Shown here one piece after another: positions 22,091-33,906 of a stretch of DNA of 64,000 bases. Position 1 is the stretch's first letter. Every line of letters begins with the position of its first letter. The translations under genes and the position numbers were made by a program. The notes below the pieces were generated by a model. That model was not told where the DNA came from. It did no database searches and worked only from the letters and a program-made list of their open reading frames with translations. Origin of the DNA: Hippasteria phrygiana (lineage: Eukaryota > Echinodermata > Asteroidea > Valvatida > Goniasteridae); NCBI GenBank assembly GCA_037893225.1, contig JAZGUH010000555.1:1-64000 (forward strand). Reading direction: 5' to 3'.

Positions 22091-22671
22091 GTCCCATCTA
22101 AATTTTGTCATTTGTATAGCTTCCATGATTAATCACTCCATAGATGGTTCATTCAGTCATCAATTCACAAGCACACACATTACATGGCCCTCTTGAAACC
22201 CCTTGATGCTCCCAAGGGAGGCTACACTTATCAGATAATCTGTCAACACACCAAATTACAACCCATGTGGGATTTTAGTATCCAGTTGTTGATAGCTGGA
22301 TAGTTGCATGGCAACAAATTGAACTTGTCTGCCTAAATATTGACTAATGTACATGTGTAGGCTAATGCATTGGGGAAATGTGCTCAATGTACAAGTGGCT
22401 AACAAATATTTTGCTAACTGCACTAGGTAATACATGTACGTGTATATGCACACACATGACTTTTTTTTTTCAAATGAGGTAAACTTGCGACTGTATGTCC
22501 ATGTATGAGAAAACTAAAGTTATTAAAAATTGAAACATACACAATGCAGCTTCCAGGTTGCATCAGCAAATTGGGCGCGATCCTTGACTATACGACATTA
22601 TGGGTTTATGACTTCTGACTAGCGCCCCCGAAAAAAAATACTGACAATTTTGGAGACCGCCAACATAGGGC

Positions 22672-22790
22672 AAGATAGCTCAGTTGGTAGAGTGCCGGTA
22701 TAGTTTTCCCGGAGGTCACAGGTTCAAATCCCGCTCCTGCCAGTTTTCTTTGTTCACTTTGAAAATTTATTCAAATTTACCTAGTCAGTT
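22672..22790 (+). mobile_element. tRNA-derived SINE
   Basis: The head reads GATAGCTCAGTTGGTAGAGT (A box) and later AGGTTCAAATCCCGCTCC (B box), ending TGCCA, followed by TTTTCTTTGTTCACTTTGAA. The acceptor-like ends GGCAAGA / TCCTGCC nearly pair, but the T stem and anticodon arm are poor, so it is a SINE or tRNA pseudogene, not a tRNA gene. Confidence 0.7.
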
Positions 22791-23624
22791 TCCCTTGTGG
22801 ATTGTTTGAAGCTGGCGATGGGATACGGGACTACTTTTAGAGATTATCATCTTTGGATGGAAATTTCTCCCAAAAGTCATTGGTTAATCCCCATAAAATT
22901 GAACAGAAACTGAAAAATGATAAAATAAGCTTCAAACACCTTGGAGAGTTCAAAGTATTTTTCCTGAATTTTTGAAGTTTGCGTATTTATCATTGGAGTG
23001 TATGGAAGTTTATTTACTGGTGTGCAACCTATACATAAAGATGGCGTCTTCCATCGGATAATACGAAATTCGGATACAACAAACAATTTTACGAGATCCC
23101 AAGGATTTTGTACTAACGGGAGTCAACTGTAGAGCGTGATCCAATTCCGTCCCTCACGTGAGGGATGGAAATCAATAGACATTATGCCTTTCCCTGGTGA
23201 ATATAACAGATAGAAACTGAATTGAACCTATAGATAATGTACATTGTATGTTTACTTGCTAATGATGTTAATACACATTCTCAATGTATTAATAGTGAAA
23301 TTCACTTTACGATTTTCAGCAGAGGTCATTTTTTTATGCGTGTATCAATAGAATTGACAAACACTACCATTCTGTACATTTCCAAATATTTTATTGAAAC
23401 TTGGCAAATTTTATTAACTATTCTCAGTAATTATGAAATATGAATAGCAACACTTCATAAAATGTCGAAAATTACAAGTCGGTTGGGCCAGCCATCAATA
23501 TTGAGAAACCGCGTAGTCTAAGAAGAGTCTGCGGATATCTGGATCAGAGCCTTTTCTTGGTTACAGCCACCAGCCACCAGCCACAGCTGGGCTGGCTAAT
23601 TTGCATGTAAATGAAACTGCTTAC

Positions 23625-24527
23625 AGGAAACATGCTTCTCAAACTGGCCCGATCACATTTTTATTTCATGAATAAATTCATTTATATGTATTAAATGTGA
23701 ATTAAAAGCCAAACTGGTTCAAGTGAAGTTTTAGTGTGATTATTTGCCGCCCAAAAATTAACCCCCCCTTTTTGGAATTTGTTGAGACTCAAATTGAGGG
23801 CGCTGTTCGTGACGTAGACCAAGGCACCGAAATTCATGGATCGACTGGACCCGGTAAATGACGCATGTACATTGTATACACACGTACACGTACACGTACG
23901 AAGGCTCCTCGGGGAATGGGCCATTTAACTGCTTTCGCCTGTACCTTACTCACATCTGGGAACTTTGGTGGGATGGCAGTGGACTTGAGCATATTTTTAA
24001 TGGTCATCCCATGATTTGAAAATACCAGTATCGACACGACGGCTCAAAGTGGTCGCTACATAACGCTAAAAAGCTGCTGGGGCCGGACCACTTCGCTCTT
24101 GTCACCTTCACTTTCGCTGTCCAAATTCTCTGATATTTCGCATCAGTTGGAAATAAATGAAGGCTTACTCCAGCCTTCGTTGTTTTGCTGCACCCAGCAG
24201 CCACACACCTTGTCGGCATGGCCGAAAAACACTATATTTTGCTTAGATTTTGGACGAAGAATGTACACTCAATGCATACGCGTGATGAATGGGGCCGGCT
24301 CGAGCAGAATATGTAATGTGCCTCGGTCTATGTCACACACTTATGTTAATGAGGGTCCCACTCAGGGGGCGAAGTAGCTTGGACAAACATTTTCAAGAAT
24401 TTTTTTCTCATATTTAGTCTGGGAAATAATTGTCTCTGGACACAAAATATCATTGTCAAGATAATACTTTATTGTTTTAAGCAGGAATAATGCAATATAA
24501 ATCCTAAATCGGGAGAAATAGGCCCCT
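23625..24527 (-). mobile_element. Second THAP-bearing TTAA-type element, inverted
   Basis: It is the reverse complement of 19573-20556 over nearly its whole length, with small indels, notably a deletion opposite 20222-20290. The inner end AGGAAACATGCTTCTC is intact. The outer end is altered to AGGGG, then CCTATTTCTCCC before the shared GATTTAGG. The flanks TTAC and TTTA are degraded from TTAA. The two copies could form a hairpin with about 0.9-kb arms and a 3.1-kb loop. Confidence 0.75.
23834..24219 (-). pseudogene. THAP domain reading frame, frameshifted
   Basis: The start at 24219 encodes the same THAP domain as the plus-strand copy (C5, C10, C54, H57 kept). The frame breaks after HFEPS. 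The following box, LKSTAIPPKFPD, and then VQAKAVKWPIPRGAF run in the shifted frame (from 24037). Both copies break at nearly the same place with different bases, so each decayed on its own or an intron boundary lies nearby. No DDE catalytic domain follows. Confidence 0.75.
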
Positions 24528-25048
24528 TTATTATTACAATGAAGTGCTGTCTGCAGGGTCAGCAGAATCAGTGGAGTATGCCGATTGTATACTTTTTTGA
24601 TCTTATCACAGATTTACTGACAGCTTCTCTATTATTATAAACCTATACTTGAAACCAAAAAAATGTTTTCTCCCCTATTTATATTTTTCTGCGAGTTGTT
24701 GAATTACATATTTAATTTTTTTTATTGAATTAGCATTTTAAAAGAATGATCCCAAACCGAAAAAAAAAATTTCGCTAAAACTTCTAGAGTTTTTAACCAC
24801 AAGATTTTGTCAGATGAGAAAATAAAAGTAGAAGGCCACTGACGTCATAAAATAATCGGCATATTTGATGTGACTAGAGAAATTCCCTTGTTCCCCTTTT
24901 AAGACAGACGATTTGTAATATTTTTAATGAAACCTTCGGGATGAAATACTTTGAAATACTGGTAGTCGATCGAGCACCACCCGGCTGGATTTGTGCAATA
25001 TTTCGATTCTTCATCACCCATGCCCGCTGGATGGGTAGTACTCTCCAG
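24528..25048. other. No gene seen
   Basis: AT-rich sequence with no recognised exon, RNA or repeat boundary. Confidence 0.45.
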
Positions 25049-25297
25049 GGCCCAATTTCATGGCTCTGCTTACCGTTAGCGAAAAATCCCCGCTTACTGT
25101 AGCAGAAAATTATGTGCTTACGGCAAGCGTATTTCACGCGTTAGCGGGGAATTTTGGCTCTTGAGCATGCGTACATCCAGTAACTAAGGATTCTGTGCTT
25201 ACAGGGTTAGCGCAGAATTTTTCCGCTGGCGCTGTTAGCGCAAAATGGTGATCGTAAGCGCGGAAAGCTGTGGTTAGCAGAGCCATGAAATTGGGCC
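25049..25297. mobile_element. MITE with GGCCCAATTTCATGG ends
   Basis: The left end GGCCCAATTTCATGGCTCTG and the right end (reverse complement GGCCCAATTTCATGGCTCTG) match perfectly. CAG at 25046-25048 and 25298-25300 is a plausible 3-bp duplication. The inside carries repeated GTTAGCG / CGCTTAC words in both orientations. It has no coding capacity. Confidence 0.8.
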
Positions 25298-27382
25298 CAG
25301 GTGCTGGTGTGGTTGGCATGGAATAGTTTGTTTTATTTTCGCAGGCTTTGCAGTCAAGGAGCGGCCTACACAAAGAACCTCTGGAGCTGAACCCATTGTA
25401 TACATTTTGTTACTTGGTATTACATTGTATAAATAATTGTATACCTGGCAGAAGTTGAGCTGTCAATCACTTTATAAGATTTCAGGGCAAGGGGTGGAGG
25501 ATATTTTATTTCAGACGTACTTAAATTCTTTCAGGGGGAATGAATACCGACATTTTAATGAGTACTGATTTTTTTCAAACATAGTGTACATGTACATGTA
25601 CAATAGCTTGTCAGAACTGGTGAGTATTAATATTCCAAGCAAAGGATACAATAATCCATCCTTCTGTTAAATTCAGCCACGGGAGGTTAACAAATATTCT
25701 CCTTGCTCGATGTTAAATACATGTTCATGTTTCATGGATGTATTTAATCAGCTACATGTACATGTATATCCTCTTTGTGTTATATTTGTTCTGCTTGCTC
25801 TAATTTTTCTCGTGATTTTCATGGCAAGGTTAATGGTGGAGTGCCCGTCTTGTTAAAGTGGTTTAATTATAGGTTTTCACGACGGCCAGGAAACAAAAGT
25901 GGCACCCTCAATAGAGAACAGTCTCTCATCCCAAAACTTAATTTCTAGATTTGTTTATATACCATTGGAGAGTATTAACAAATTTAAGATAATTTTAGTA
26001 TTATTAGATGATCCAGCACTTTTGTAGAAATCAAGTAATAAAGTCTGTCTTTCATTTCCGCACCGCTAAAACACCTCACGATTAGGGGATAGCCTTGATA
26101 TATTCTTTAAGTGTCTCTCACTGGTTTATTTGTGTAAATATCGGTCAGATTGGCTAATCAATGAAGGCTGGTGGGTGCAGCCATCACATGTGGGTATGTG
26201 ACTGACGCCTCTCATTTCTGTACACTATTTCTGCAAGATGACAATGTCCACGGGTCAATTCCAGAGCTTGGGAGTTTCAAAACTCGTCTCTGGTCTTGTC
26301 GATGCAAGGACTGGTTTGTGTATAACAGATCTGGCTCTTTATACTTCATTCACTCAAAGATTTGTTTTAAATAATGGATTGAAAATGCAGAAATTGGCGT
26401 GTATAGACATCAACCGGCCATGGTAATTTTCAATCTGCACATACATGTATTTGGGTCAATCGGTGAGAAGGCCTGGTATGTGCAGACAAAGTTCAGGGAA
26501 TAATCAGTTGATTTCAAATTATTGTGATCATTCCAAGAAATAGCCGCAGTGAGTCCGAACTCATTTGGGGGGGGGGGGGGGGGGGGGGAGTAGGAGTTGT
26601 TATACAGTCATCATCGAAGCCCATCCTCATTATTTCCATTTAAAAAAATAATAAAATGCGGCAAAAGTTGGAGGACCAAAGACTCTGCTGGTCGAGCTCT
26701 CTTACACTATGAACTACGGTGCACTATTGTAACAATGAAAATCCATTGTTATTAGTTCACAGTGTTAATAGCTTTACATGTATATTGGTGACTGGTGTGC
26801 AGAAACTATTTTTTGTGTATATCTACATGTACGATTCCGCTGGTGGGTATGCAAGCTGTGTGGTGTGTGACCGACCCACCCCGGTTCGTAATCTTTTTCT
26901 ATCTGTGAAGGAGTGGCCACTGTTTCTGCAGGATGACAATTATGTTAAGGAGAAACGACGATTAAGTGGACATTCTTTGATTGGAATGGGCGAGGATGCG
27001 AAGCGAGATGAATTAAATGGAAGGAAATAGTGTTTTTGCGACGGTTTTAAGACGGTTCAGACATTGTTTGCCTTCCCTGGCACAAAAAGCTGGATACACT
27101 ACTGATTTTAACCGATGATTGATTTTTTTGTGAATGGGGAGGCAGGGCATATTTTCTGTGCTTTTTCGCACTTCATCAGTCACCATCTTTTCTGTTTCTT
27201 TTTATGTTTACTTGCTCATGATGACAGAAAATTCTTACATATTGCCGGTACTTCTTTTAATAATTGAAGTAAGGGGATTTCAAGTTATTTATTTTATTTT
27301 GGTCTTGAAATCCATTGGGTTTTTAATTACTTGGGTTTTTAAATCAGAATTTCAACAGGAAACTGCTTTTACTAGGCCTATA
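25298..27382. other. No gene seen; repeat copy and a 22-G run
   Basis: It holds a dispersed repeat at 25893-26166, a weak ATAATGGATTGAAAATGCAG repeat near 26370, and a run of 22 G at 26567-26588. The open frames are unconvincing. Confidence 0.45.
25893..26166. repeat. Dispersed repeat AATAGAGAACAGTCTCTCAT, copy 1
   Basis: It aligns with 59302-59620 in the same orientation. Shared phrases are TCAATAGAGAACAGTCTCTC, ATTAGATGATCCAGCACT, TGTAGAAATCAAG and GGTCAGAT then AATCAATGAAG. The inner palindrome GAGAACAGTCTCTC is kept in both. Confidence 0.75.
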
Positions 27383-27639
27383 TGGGTCATTCCATAAATT
27401 TGGGGTCCAAAAGTATGACTTTTTTGGTGTCCCTGTTACACAGTGACATGTATAAGATTTTGCAATTCAGGACACATTCTTTAATGCCTTCTATCTCCTA
27501 GATTATGTAAAGCAAAGCAAGTAAACAAATAGTGTGAAGTCAATTTTAATGATAGTTGATTAATTTTTACACAGGTCAGGTGCAACAGGGACACCAAACA
27601 AGTCACACTTTTTGACCCCCAAATATATGGAATGACCCA
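27383..27639. mobile_element. MITE with TGGGTCATTCCATA ends and TA duplication
   Basis: The ends TGGGTCATTCCATAAATTTG and (reverse complement) TGGGTCATTCCATATATTTG continue into a match through AAAGT(A/G)TGACTT, a TTGGTGTCCCTGTT block and its inverse. TA flanks both ends (27381-27382, 27640-27641). The TA duplication suggests a Tc1/mariner-related MITE. Confidence 0.8.
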
Positions 27640-29643
27640 TACAAAATATGCCCTTCTTTTTGGCTGTTACAATGTTATTATTATTTGTGTAATACCCTAG
27701 CTGCACATGTGGGCCTTTCCACAGTAAAGGGGTACACAAGTGTGACATGGGATTGGGAAATGAAGCACGATAATAATATCAAGTTGTTTGTCCTCTTTTC
27801 CCCTTGTACATTCCCACCCTATCGTTGAGGATTCTGCTTACAAAGAATTTAAGATTTTCCAATAAAATTTTACAAGATACATGTATGTATGCTCACAGTG
27901 CTATGTACATGTACGTAACATGGACAGAAAGTTTGTTAATATTGATAGAAAGTTAAATTACAATAAATGTCTTTATCAAATATTGTGCCTTTTCATTCTG
28001 ATCACTACAGCATTGTTACCTGTAAAAACCAAGACAATCTACTGTATATTTCAGATGTTACAGGTTATTATGTACAGAATATTACGTACGTAACGTGGAC
28101 AGAAATTTGTCACTACATTTCTGTCCACATTACGTACATTGTATGTTACCTATAAGTGTCTTAAAGACCAACAAAATTGTGTTTATTATGGCTTTTAGCA
28201 CTCCTAAATGGGTTATTAATATGAATGAGATGACATTTGGGTAGATTCATGCACATGATAATTAGTGTCCTGTCAATTTGTAGTAACAATTCTGTCTTTG
28301 TTACATACGTACATTGTAATTATTTACGACGACCCCTGTAATTTCTAAAGTATAAAGAAAGTCCTCTACATTTTTTGTACACATGATCATTAAGGCCTCG
28401 GGAATGTACAGGAAACAAATAAACCAAATATCTTGCTTTGCTGTACCCTCTAGTGTCCTCCCCTCAAATCCAAAATTTGCTAGTAATTGTACCCCGTTAG
28501 TGTGGAAATGCCCATGTACACGTTGTACCTAGATGTATAACAAAAAAACTATGCGAATAGCTTGTTCACTCGTTCTGTATCTCTATGGAATTCTTTGCCT
28601 GGTGCATCTTTCCCTTCATCTTACGTTATTCTGAGTTTATAGTTAAGTTTTCCAAATGCATTAACAGCGAAATTAAAATGTTCGCATCAAAGTAAAGTTT
28701 TTCCTGAAATTTGGAACTCCAAACTACAATTGTATTCTTGTCACAATGTCACTGAAAGTTTGCCTGTCAGTTGGCCACAGTAATTTGACTGCTTTTCTTC
28801 AGCGTGACAACTCTGCCAGAAATGTGTCCAACTTGTGATTTTTACACTGCAAACTTCATAAGGTACAAACAAAAATGTAGTACAAGATGACCATGGGTAA
28901 AACAGTGATATATAGGTTGCCTGTATGCGCAAACGTACATGTACTTACATACTGTCACTTCTATCCGACAAAACTAAAAAATGGGAATACAGAAATTTTG
29001 CATCATACAATGTACTTGTACTGGTACAGCAGTTCTGGTTTGTATATTTGAAGTTAACGAATTTGCTTATTCTGTCATAAAAAGGTATTTTAGTTTTGTT
29101 GCTTTGAATGAATCACTTTTACAAAGTTCATCACAGGCCTGCTGATCCTTCTCTATTTGCCAATGTAGACAAGTAAACCACGGCCACCCACCTGAACACC
29201 CAGCATTCTGCTTGCTCAAATTTGTTCAGCAGGTTCCCCAAAGATCAAATTCTAGGGTGTGCAAACAGTCACGGCAAACAACCAAATGTAAGGCACAATC
29301 ACTGTAACCAGAATCCTACCCTCCAATATGTACACACATTCCCAACTCCCAGGTGAGCTACTGTTAAATTCCAGCAATGCAAATGTTTTTATCATCGCAC
29401 CACAAAAAGTTCCAAACAGCACTGCAAATAGCCCTAGGCATGATGAATTACAAAATATCACACCAAACACGTAACAAACGACCCATTTCATCTTCTGGGT
29501 TTGCAATCCCTGCCTCAATGAAAAAAATAATTAGGCCTATGAACGCATAGAAGAATTTCACATGTACATGTACACAAAAATAGCAGCGATTTGCCTACTT
29601 CCGGGTTTGAAAGTGAGGCTCTCAGTGGTAAGCAAACAACTTA
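27640..29643. other. No gene seen; contains a GTGGACAGAAAT hairpin
   Basis: AT-rich, with a hairpin at 28086-28137. A minus-strand open frame at 29252-29518 is hydrophobic but not recognised. Nothing else was supported. Confidence 0.4.
28086..28137. repeat. Near-perfect hairpin, 21-bp arms
   Basis: Arm GTACGTAACGTGGACAGAAA is mirrored by TTTCTGTCCACATTACGTAC with one or two differences and a 10-base loop. A related ACGTAACATGGACAGAAA lies at about 27914. The core word GGACAGA is also the iterated word of the element at 60506-62143. Confidence 0.75.
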
Positions 29644-30881
29644 GGCCCCGTTCCCACTAGATCCACCAATTGGGGGATCTGATCCACCTTTTGCCAAATT
29701 GCCGGATCAGATCCCCCAATTGGTGGATCAGATCCTGCAATTGTGTGTAGTGGGAACGCTAACCGTTATAAGGTGGATCAGGATCTGATCCACCTTTCTT
29801 GATCCACCTTTGGACCAGGATACAGATCCCCCAATTGGTGGATCACGATCAAGTGGGAACGCAAAAGGTGGATCCGATCCGGCAATTTGACCTGTCAATA
29901 TCCGGCTGGTGCACGAGAGGCGCGAAAAGTTTGCGGTCTGATGAACGAAGAAATACGTTTAGGCGTGTAGCTCATGTGAAAATTTCCCACGTGCACGACA
30001 TGCACAATAAACAACTACTGAACTACGGGCTGTATACAAAATGTGTCACCACGGGTGCGCGATGCGTGCGTGCATGCATGTACATGTATGCAGCGCACAT
30101 GTACGTCCTACCCTAGCCCTTTTACAGTTTTCGTTGCGTACTGGAAAGTCGTCCGTTTCTAAACCTTTTTCATTCGTGTAATTATACTTATTTTTCCATC
30201 CATAAATAATTCCGTGTTAGTGTATAACCCGCAGCGTGTCATAGAACAACAACCGTAGCAAAGTTTGAAGAAAATCATACGTTTTACTACTTATACTACT
30301 AGGTTAAACGTTCGATCGATTCGAGCCAGTACTAACGTTAGTACTACTCCAGAAAATCTTGACACAATAAATATCTTGTAAAAACATCATCTTTGCAGAA
30401 GTTAAATTTGTGTAAAAAGATGTTTGTTTTTTTACGCGAAAACTATGATTACTTAGGGAAGTGATATGCACGTCGCATGTGCGGCATGTACGATTCGCTC
30501 GAGTCTGTCAGGAGATTGGTATTTGGCAGCTGATACGCCTCAGAGAAATATTTTTGTTGATATTCTTTCATACACTTCTTCCTCCATGTTGAAACGTTAC
30601 TTCGAACATCAAAACATCGCACATGTACATGTACATGTACATGTATACGTATGCAATTTGACCCGTCCCAGCATGCAACACTGCCACAAAGCGCGCGCTC
30701 AGCAAGCAAGCGCATGCGTAATACCGAACTCAGTGACCTTTCGGACTCGACACTTCCGTTCGAAAAGGTGGATCAAGCATAAGTGGGAACGCGACTTGCG
30801 GTTTCGTTGCGGTTAGACAACGATCACACCAAAATGCCGGATCTTGATCCACCTTTTCCCAATTCAAGTGGGAACGCGGTC
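29644..30881. mobile_element. TTA-flanked TIR element with GGATC words
   Basis: The ends GGCCCCGTTCCCACT and (reverse complement) GACCGCGTTCCCACTTGAAT are flanked by TTA at 29641-29643 and 30882-30884. The outer 240 bp on the left and the outer 120 bp on the right are packed with GATCCACC, GGATCAGATCC and CAATTGG words in both orientations. A TTA duplication suits Harbinger-like elements. The interior (29900-30760) has no recognised gene and includes TACATGTA runs near 30620. Confidence 0.7.
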
Positions 30882-30884
30882 TTA

Positions 30885-31336
30885 CTGTGCTGAACGTGTG
30901 CTGCATTGCCATTTATTCATTCATGCATTATAAATTTGTTGACTACAGCTGTGCTTGTTTAGCACTGAGAGCCTGGCTTTCAACCTGGAAGTGTGCAGAG
31001 GGGCTAATGTAAAATTTGTTTATTCCCATTTTAAACAGTCCATCTACTCTTACACATGAAATATTTATTATTTATTTTGGTCATGCACATTCAGTTTATG
31101 GATCAAATGACTAATAGTGTAATGCATGTTGGAAAAGTGAAATGGCACCAACAAATGTCAGAAAATAAATTGCAGCTTCGAGTAGAAAGGGCTTAATACA
31201 ACATACAGTACGTTGAATATGGCTTTAATATAAATGTTATGCTTTGTCTTTTAGGCAAACAAAATATTTTGGGTTGACTTTTTTGGAGAATGTTCAGACA
31301 AATTTTGCAGATAAAAATTTGGCATTTGTGATGGTC
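30885..31336. other. No gene seen
   Basis: AT-rich sequence between a TIR element and the long palindrome, with no recognised feature. Confidence 0.45.
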
Positions 31337-31882
31337 CACACTGTGAACACACTGTGAACACACACAGTCGTACTTCCCCAATACGTCCGAGGACAATGCT
31401 TTGTGTTTCCTATTGTTCCTTTAATATAACCAACCCCCATAGACTAAGCACGTATCCTTACGTTCGAGGACCGATTTCAACAAAAGACTCTACGTTCGAG
31501 GACTGAAAGGTTTCTTTGTGTTTCCTTTCTTCTCTTGTCCTCGGAGATATATACAGTGCACGTACACTGTGAACACACTGTGAACACACTGTGAACACAC
31601 TGTGAACACACTGTGTACGTGCACTGTATATATCTCCGAGGACAAGAGAAGAAAGGAAACACAAAGAAACCTTTCAGTCCTCGAACGTAGAGTCTTTTGT
31701 TGAAATCGGTCCTCGAACGTAGAGTCTTTTGTTGAAATCGGTCCTCGAACGTAAGGATACGTGCTTAGTCTATGGGGTTTGGTTATATCAAGGGAACAAA
31801 AGGAAACACAAAGCTTTGTCCTCGGACGTATTAGGGAAGTACGACTGTGTGAACACACTGTGAACACACTGTGAACACACTG
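31337..31882. repeat. Long palindrome with ACTGTGAACAC clusters
   Basis: The left arm (31361-31565) is the near-exact reverse complement of the right arm (31614-31849): CACAGTCGTACTTCCC at the outer edge, GAGATATATACAGTGCACGT at the inner edge. The right arm has one extra 32-bp unit (GACCGATTTC through CTACGTTCGAG). The 11-bp unit ACTGTGAACAC lies in direct orientation in three places: about two copies before the left arm, four in the loop and three after the right arm. A transcript would fold into a hairpin of about 200 bp. No coding capacity is credible. Confidence 0.95.
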
Positions 31883-32515
31883 ACATTTTCACACTGTGAA
31901 TAAGCCAGTCCGGTATTCCAACTGCGCATGTGCACATCAGGATTTAAAAAATGTTTCTTTCAGGAGAAACATTTCATCGTGTACGTGCAAAAGCATAGCG
32001 GGTACCAGCAAATTTAAAGATATCATCATGCTCTGAAGTAACATTTTTCAAAAAACATTTAGACAGCAAAGTGTTTTCTGGAGTCTTGTGTGTCCCAAGC
32101 TTTTGTTCGAAAAAAAGTTTCCATCGTCTTTTAGATTGCACGAAAAATTGCACAGAATGCAGATTCGGTAACCATGTCCCCCATAGCCTTGTGTTCATTT
32201 ATCTGCCACGTTTTCCCCAAGAGAAATATTCGTCGAATCTTGTTGTGCACATGTATGCGCAGTTGGAATACCGAACTGGATTATTCAGAGTGATTTTGTA
32301 AGTGTCGGTCCACAGCAAGAACACACTAGGGGAGATGGGGGTTAGTTGGAACGATTTTCACAAGAACGTCTATATAACAAATTTTATTTAAGAAACAATA
32401 ACTATACCAGTTAATGCATGTGTGTTACAAATGTAGCCTATACAATTCTTAGACTTGTTGATGGTTCCTTAACTAATCCACCTTGAACATGACTACATGT
32501 ACATGTATGTCAGGT

Positions 32516-32551
32516 GTTCCAACTTACCCCACCTATGGGGTAAGTTGGAAC
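32516..32551. repeat. Perfect hairpin GTTCCAACTTACCCC
   Basis: A 15-bp arm, a 6-base loop (ACCTAT) and the exact reverse complement GGGGTAAGTTGGAAC. Related words lie at 32338 and 34553-34575, so it is probably a TIR-derived motif of one element family. Confidence 0.9.
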
Positions 32552-33156
32552 ATGGTACGCGGTTCCTTAGAAAGTATACTATAATGACTTTAAAAAAGTA
32601 AAAAAGTAAAATAATTTTGCCAAGCACAACGGGTCATGCACCCAGCATGTAAAAAAAATAATAACTGAAATAAATATGCAGGAATTTTCAACAGTTCGAA
32701 CTTGTCTTCGATTAACTAACACTTCTCACACAGCTCGCTCCATAACGTCTTGTGGGGTCTGGCCACGTGTAGTTTTGCGTTTATAGTTCCGCGGCATCTT
32801 GATTGCTGAAGAGGAACAAAAAGAAAATCTGTTAAAAGGGTTGTGCCAAAGGAAGATGAGTAAAACACAGGAATAGCCAACATTTTGTTTTTCTCATTGA
32901 AATATTGTAGGCATACAACAGATGAATCTATAGGCCTTGGTGCAAAATAAAACGAGCAATAGGCCTACAGTTACATGTATAATAGGAGTAGCCAACATTC
33001 TATGCTTTGCTAATTTAAATATTGTTACAACAGATTTAGGTCTACATTTATTATTTGAAAATAGATTAGAACCTTCATCAAAAAGGCACTTCCCTTCATA
33101 CATGAAAACAGAGGAGTAATTGCAGAATACCCCGCCACCCGAAAGTACCCCCCTAA

Positions 33157-33388
33157 AAAACGCGGATACGCGGATACGGGGTGGGAGGGAGTCTGGAGGG
33201 GCGATAGAGGGCGCCATTTTTCCTTTTAAAAAACCTCTGAGGGGGCTGGAATCGGACTTACGGGAGTAATTCGAATGGAAAGCTCGAGCAAAAGTCTAAG
33301 TCCAAATACATGTCCCAGGAGGTGGATACGCAGATACGCGGATACGGGGTGACAGGGAGTCGGGTGGGCGATAGAGGGCGCCATTTTT
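33157..33388. repeat. Direct duplication of GCGGATACGGGGTG segment
   Basis: GCGGATACGGGGTG, GGGAGTC and GGGCGATAGAGGGCGCCATT appear at about 33170-33220 and again at about 33340-33388, roughly 166 bases apart. Confidence 0.75.
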
Positions 33389-33668
33389 GCACGGCCGACA
33401 TACGGTATGTGAATAGTTTATTGAGGGCAATGAACCATGACCCCGTATAAAATACTCAGAAACTAGTCACTATGTAAGGCAACATAAAGAAAATTAGTTG
33501 TTTCTCATCAGAACCCTTGTGGCGAAAAGGTCCGTCAGGGCAATTTATATTTTATAGTGCAGCGAGCTTGCTCCAAATACGTACTATATGTATACATGTA
33601 CGTATGGCGAACGCCGATCCATGGCACGCACGGTGCCTGCAGTGCTTGTGTACATGTATATGCACCGC

Positions 33669-33906
33669 CCTATATAGACTTGGTTCCAAGTCTGTGATCG
33701 TGGTTTTTGTCGGCCTGATAGCCAATACAGTTGTGCCGGGAAAAGCGCCCTCTTGTGAAACTCAGGACAATGGAGGGACCTGGAACTAGTCTAAATTTAA
33801 CCCGCGAGTCAGTGTGTGATGGCCAATACGGGTAATGACGTTTAGCGTGGCTGATGCAGACAAAAAACAAAAAACCGTGATCTCGGACTTGAAATCAAGT
33901 CTACGC
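33669..33906. repeat. Inverted repeat with AGACTTGRTTYCAAGTCT palindrome
   Basis: TAGACTTGGTTCCAAGTCTG and GATCGTGGTTTTT on the left are mirrored by AAAACCGTGATCTCGGACTT and GAAATCAAGTCTA on the right. The 18-bp palindrome is at each end and reappears near 35682 (ACTTGATTTCAAGTCTAG). Probably a small MITE. Confidence 0.6.

Larger units (their letters stand above)
20557..23624. other. Spacer between inverted THAP elements; no gene recognised
   Basis: It contains two SINE-like tRNA-headed segments (21966-22090 and 22672-22790). An open frame at 21159-21461 encodes a 100-residue peptide that I do not recognise and do not trust as a gene. The segment 23555-23600 repeats AGCCACC words. Otherwise AT-rich. 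Confidence 0.45.

Noticed and set aside
22672..22743. tRNA gene
   Set aside because: A and B boxes are present, but the T stem and anticodon arm do not pair well, and a SINE-type tail shared with another copy follows.
19573..24527. One 5-kb transposon with the two THAP copies as its terminal arms
   Set aside because: The left copy has its own TTAA and AGGAAACATG-type ends on both sides, so each copy is an element in itself.
29252..29518. Hydrophobic minus-strand frame of 88 residues
   Set aside because: No recognised family, no supporting exons, and ordinary AT-rich context; hydrophobicity alone is weak evidence.
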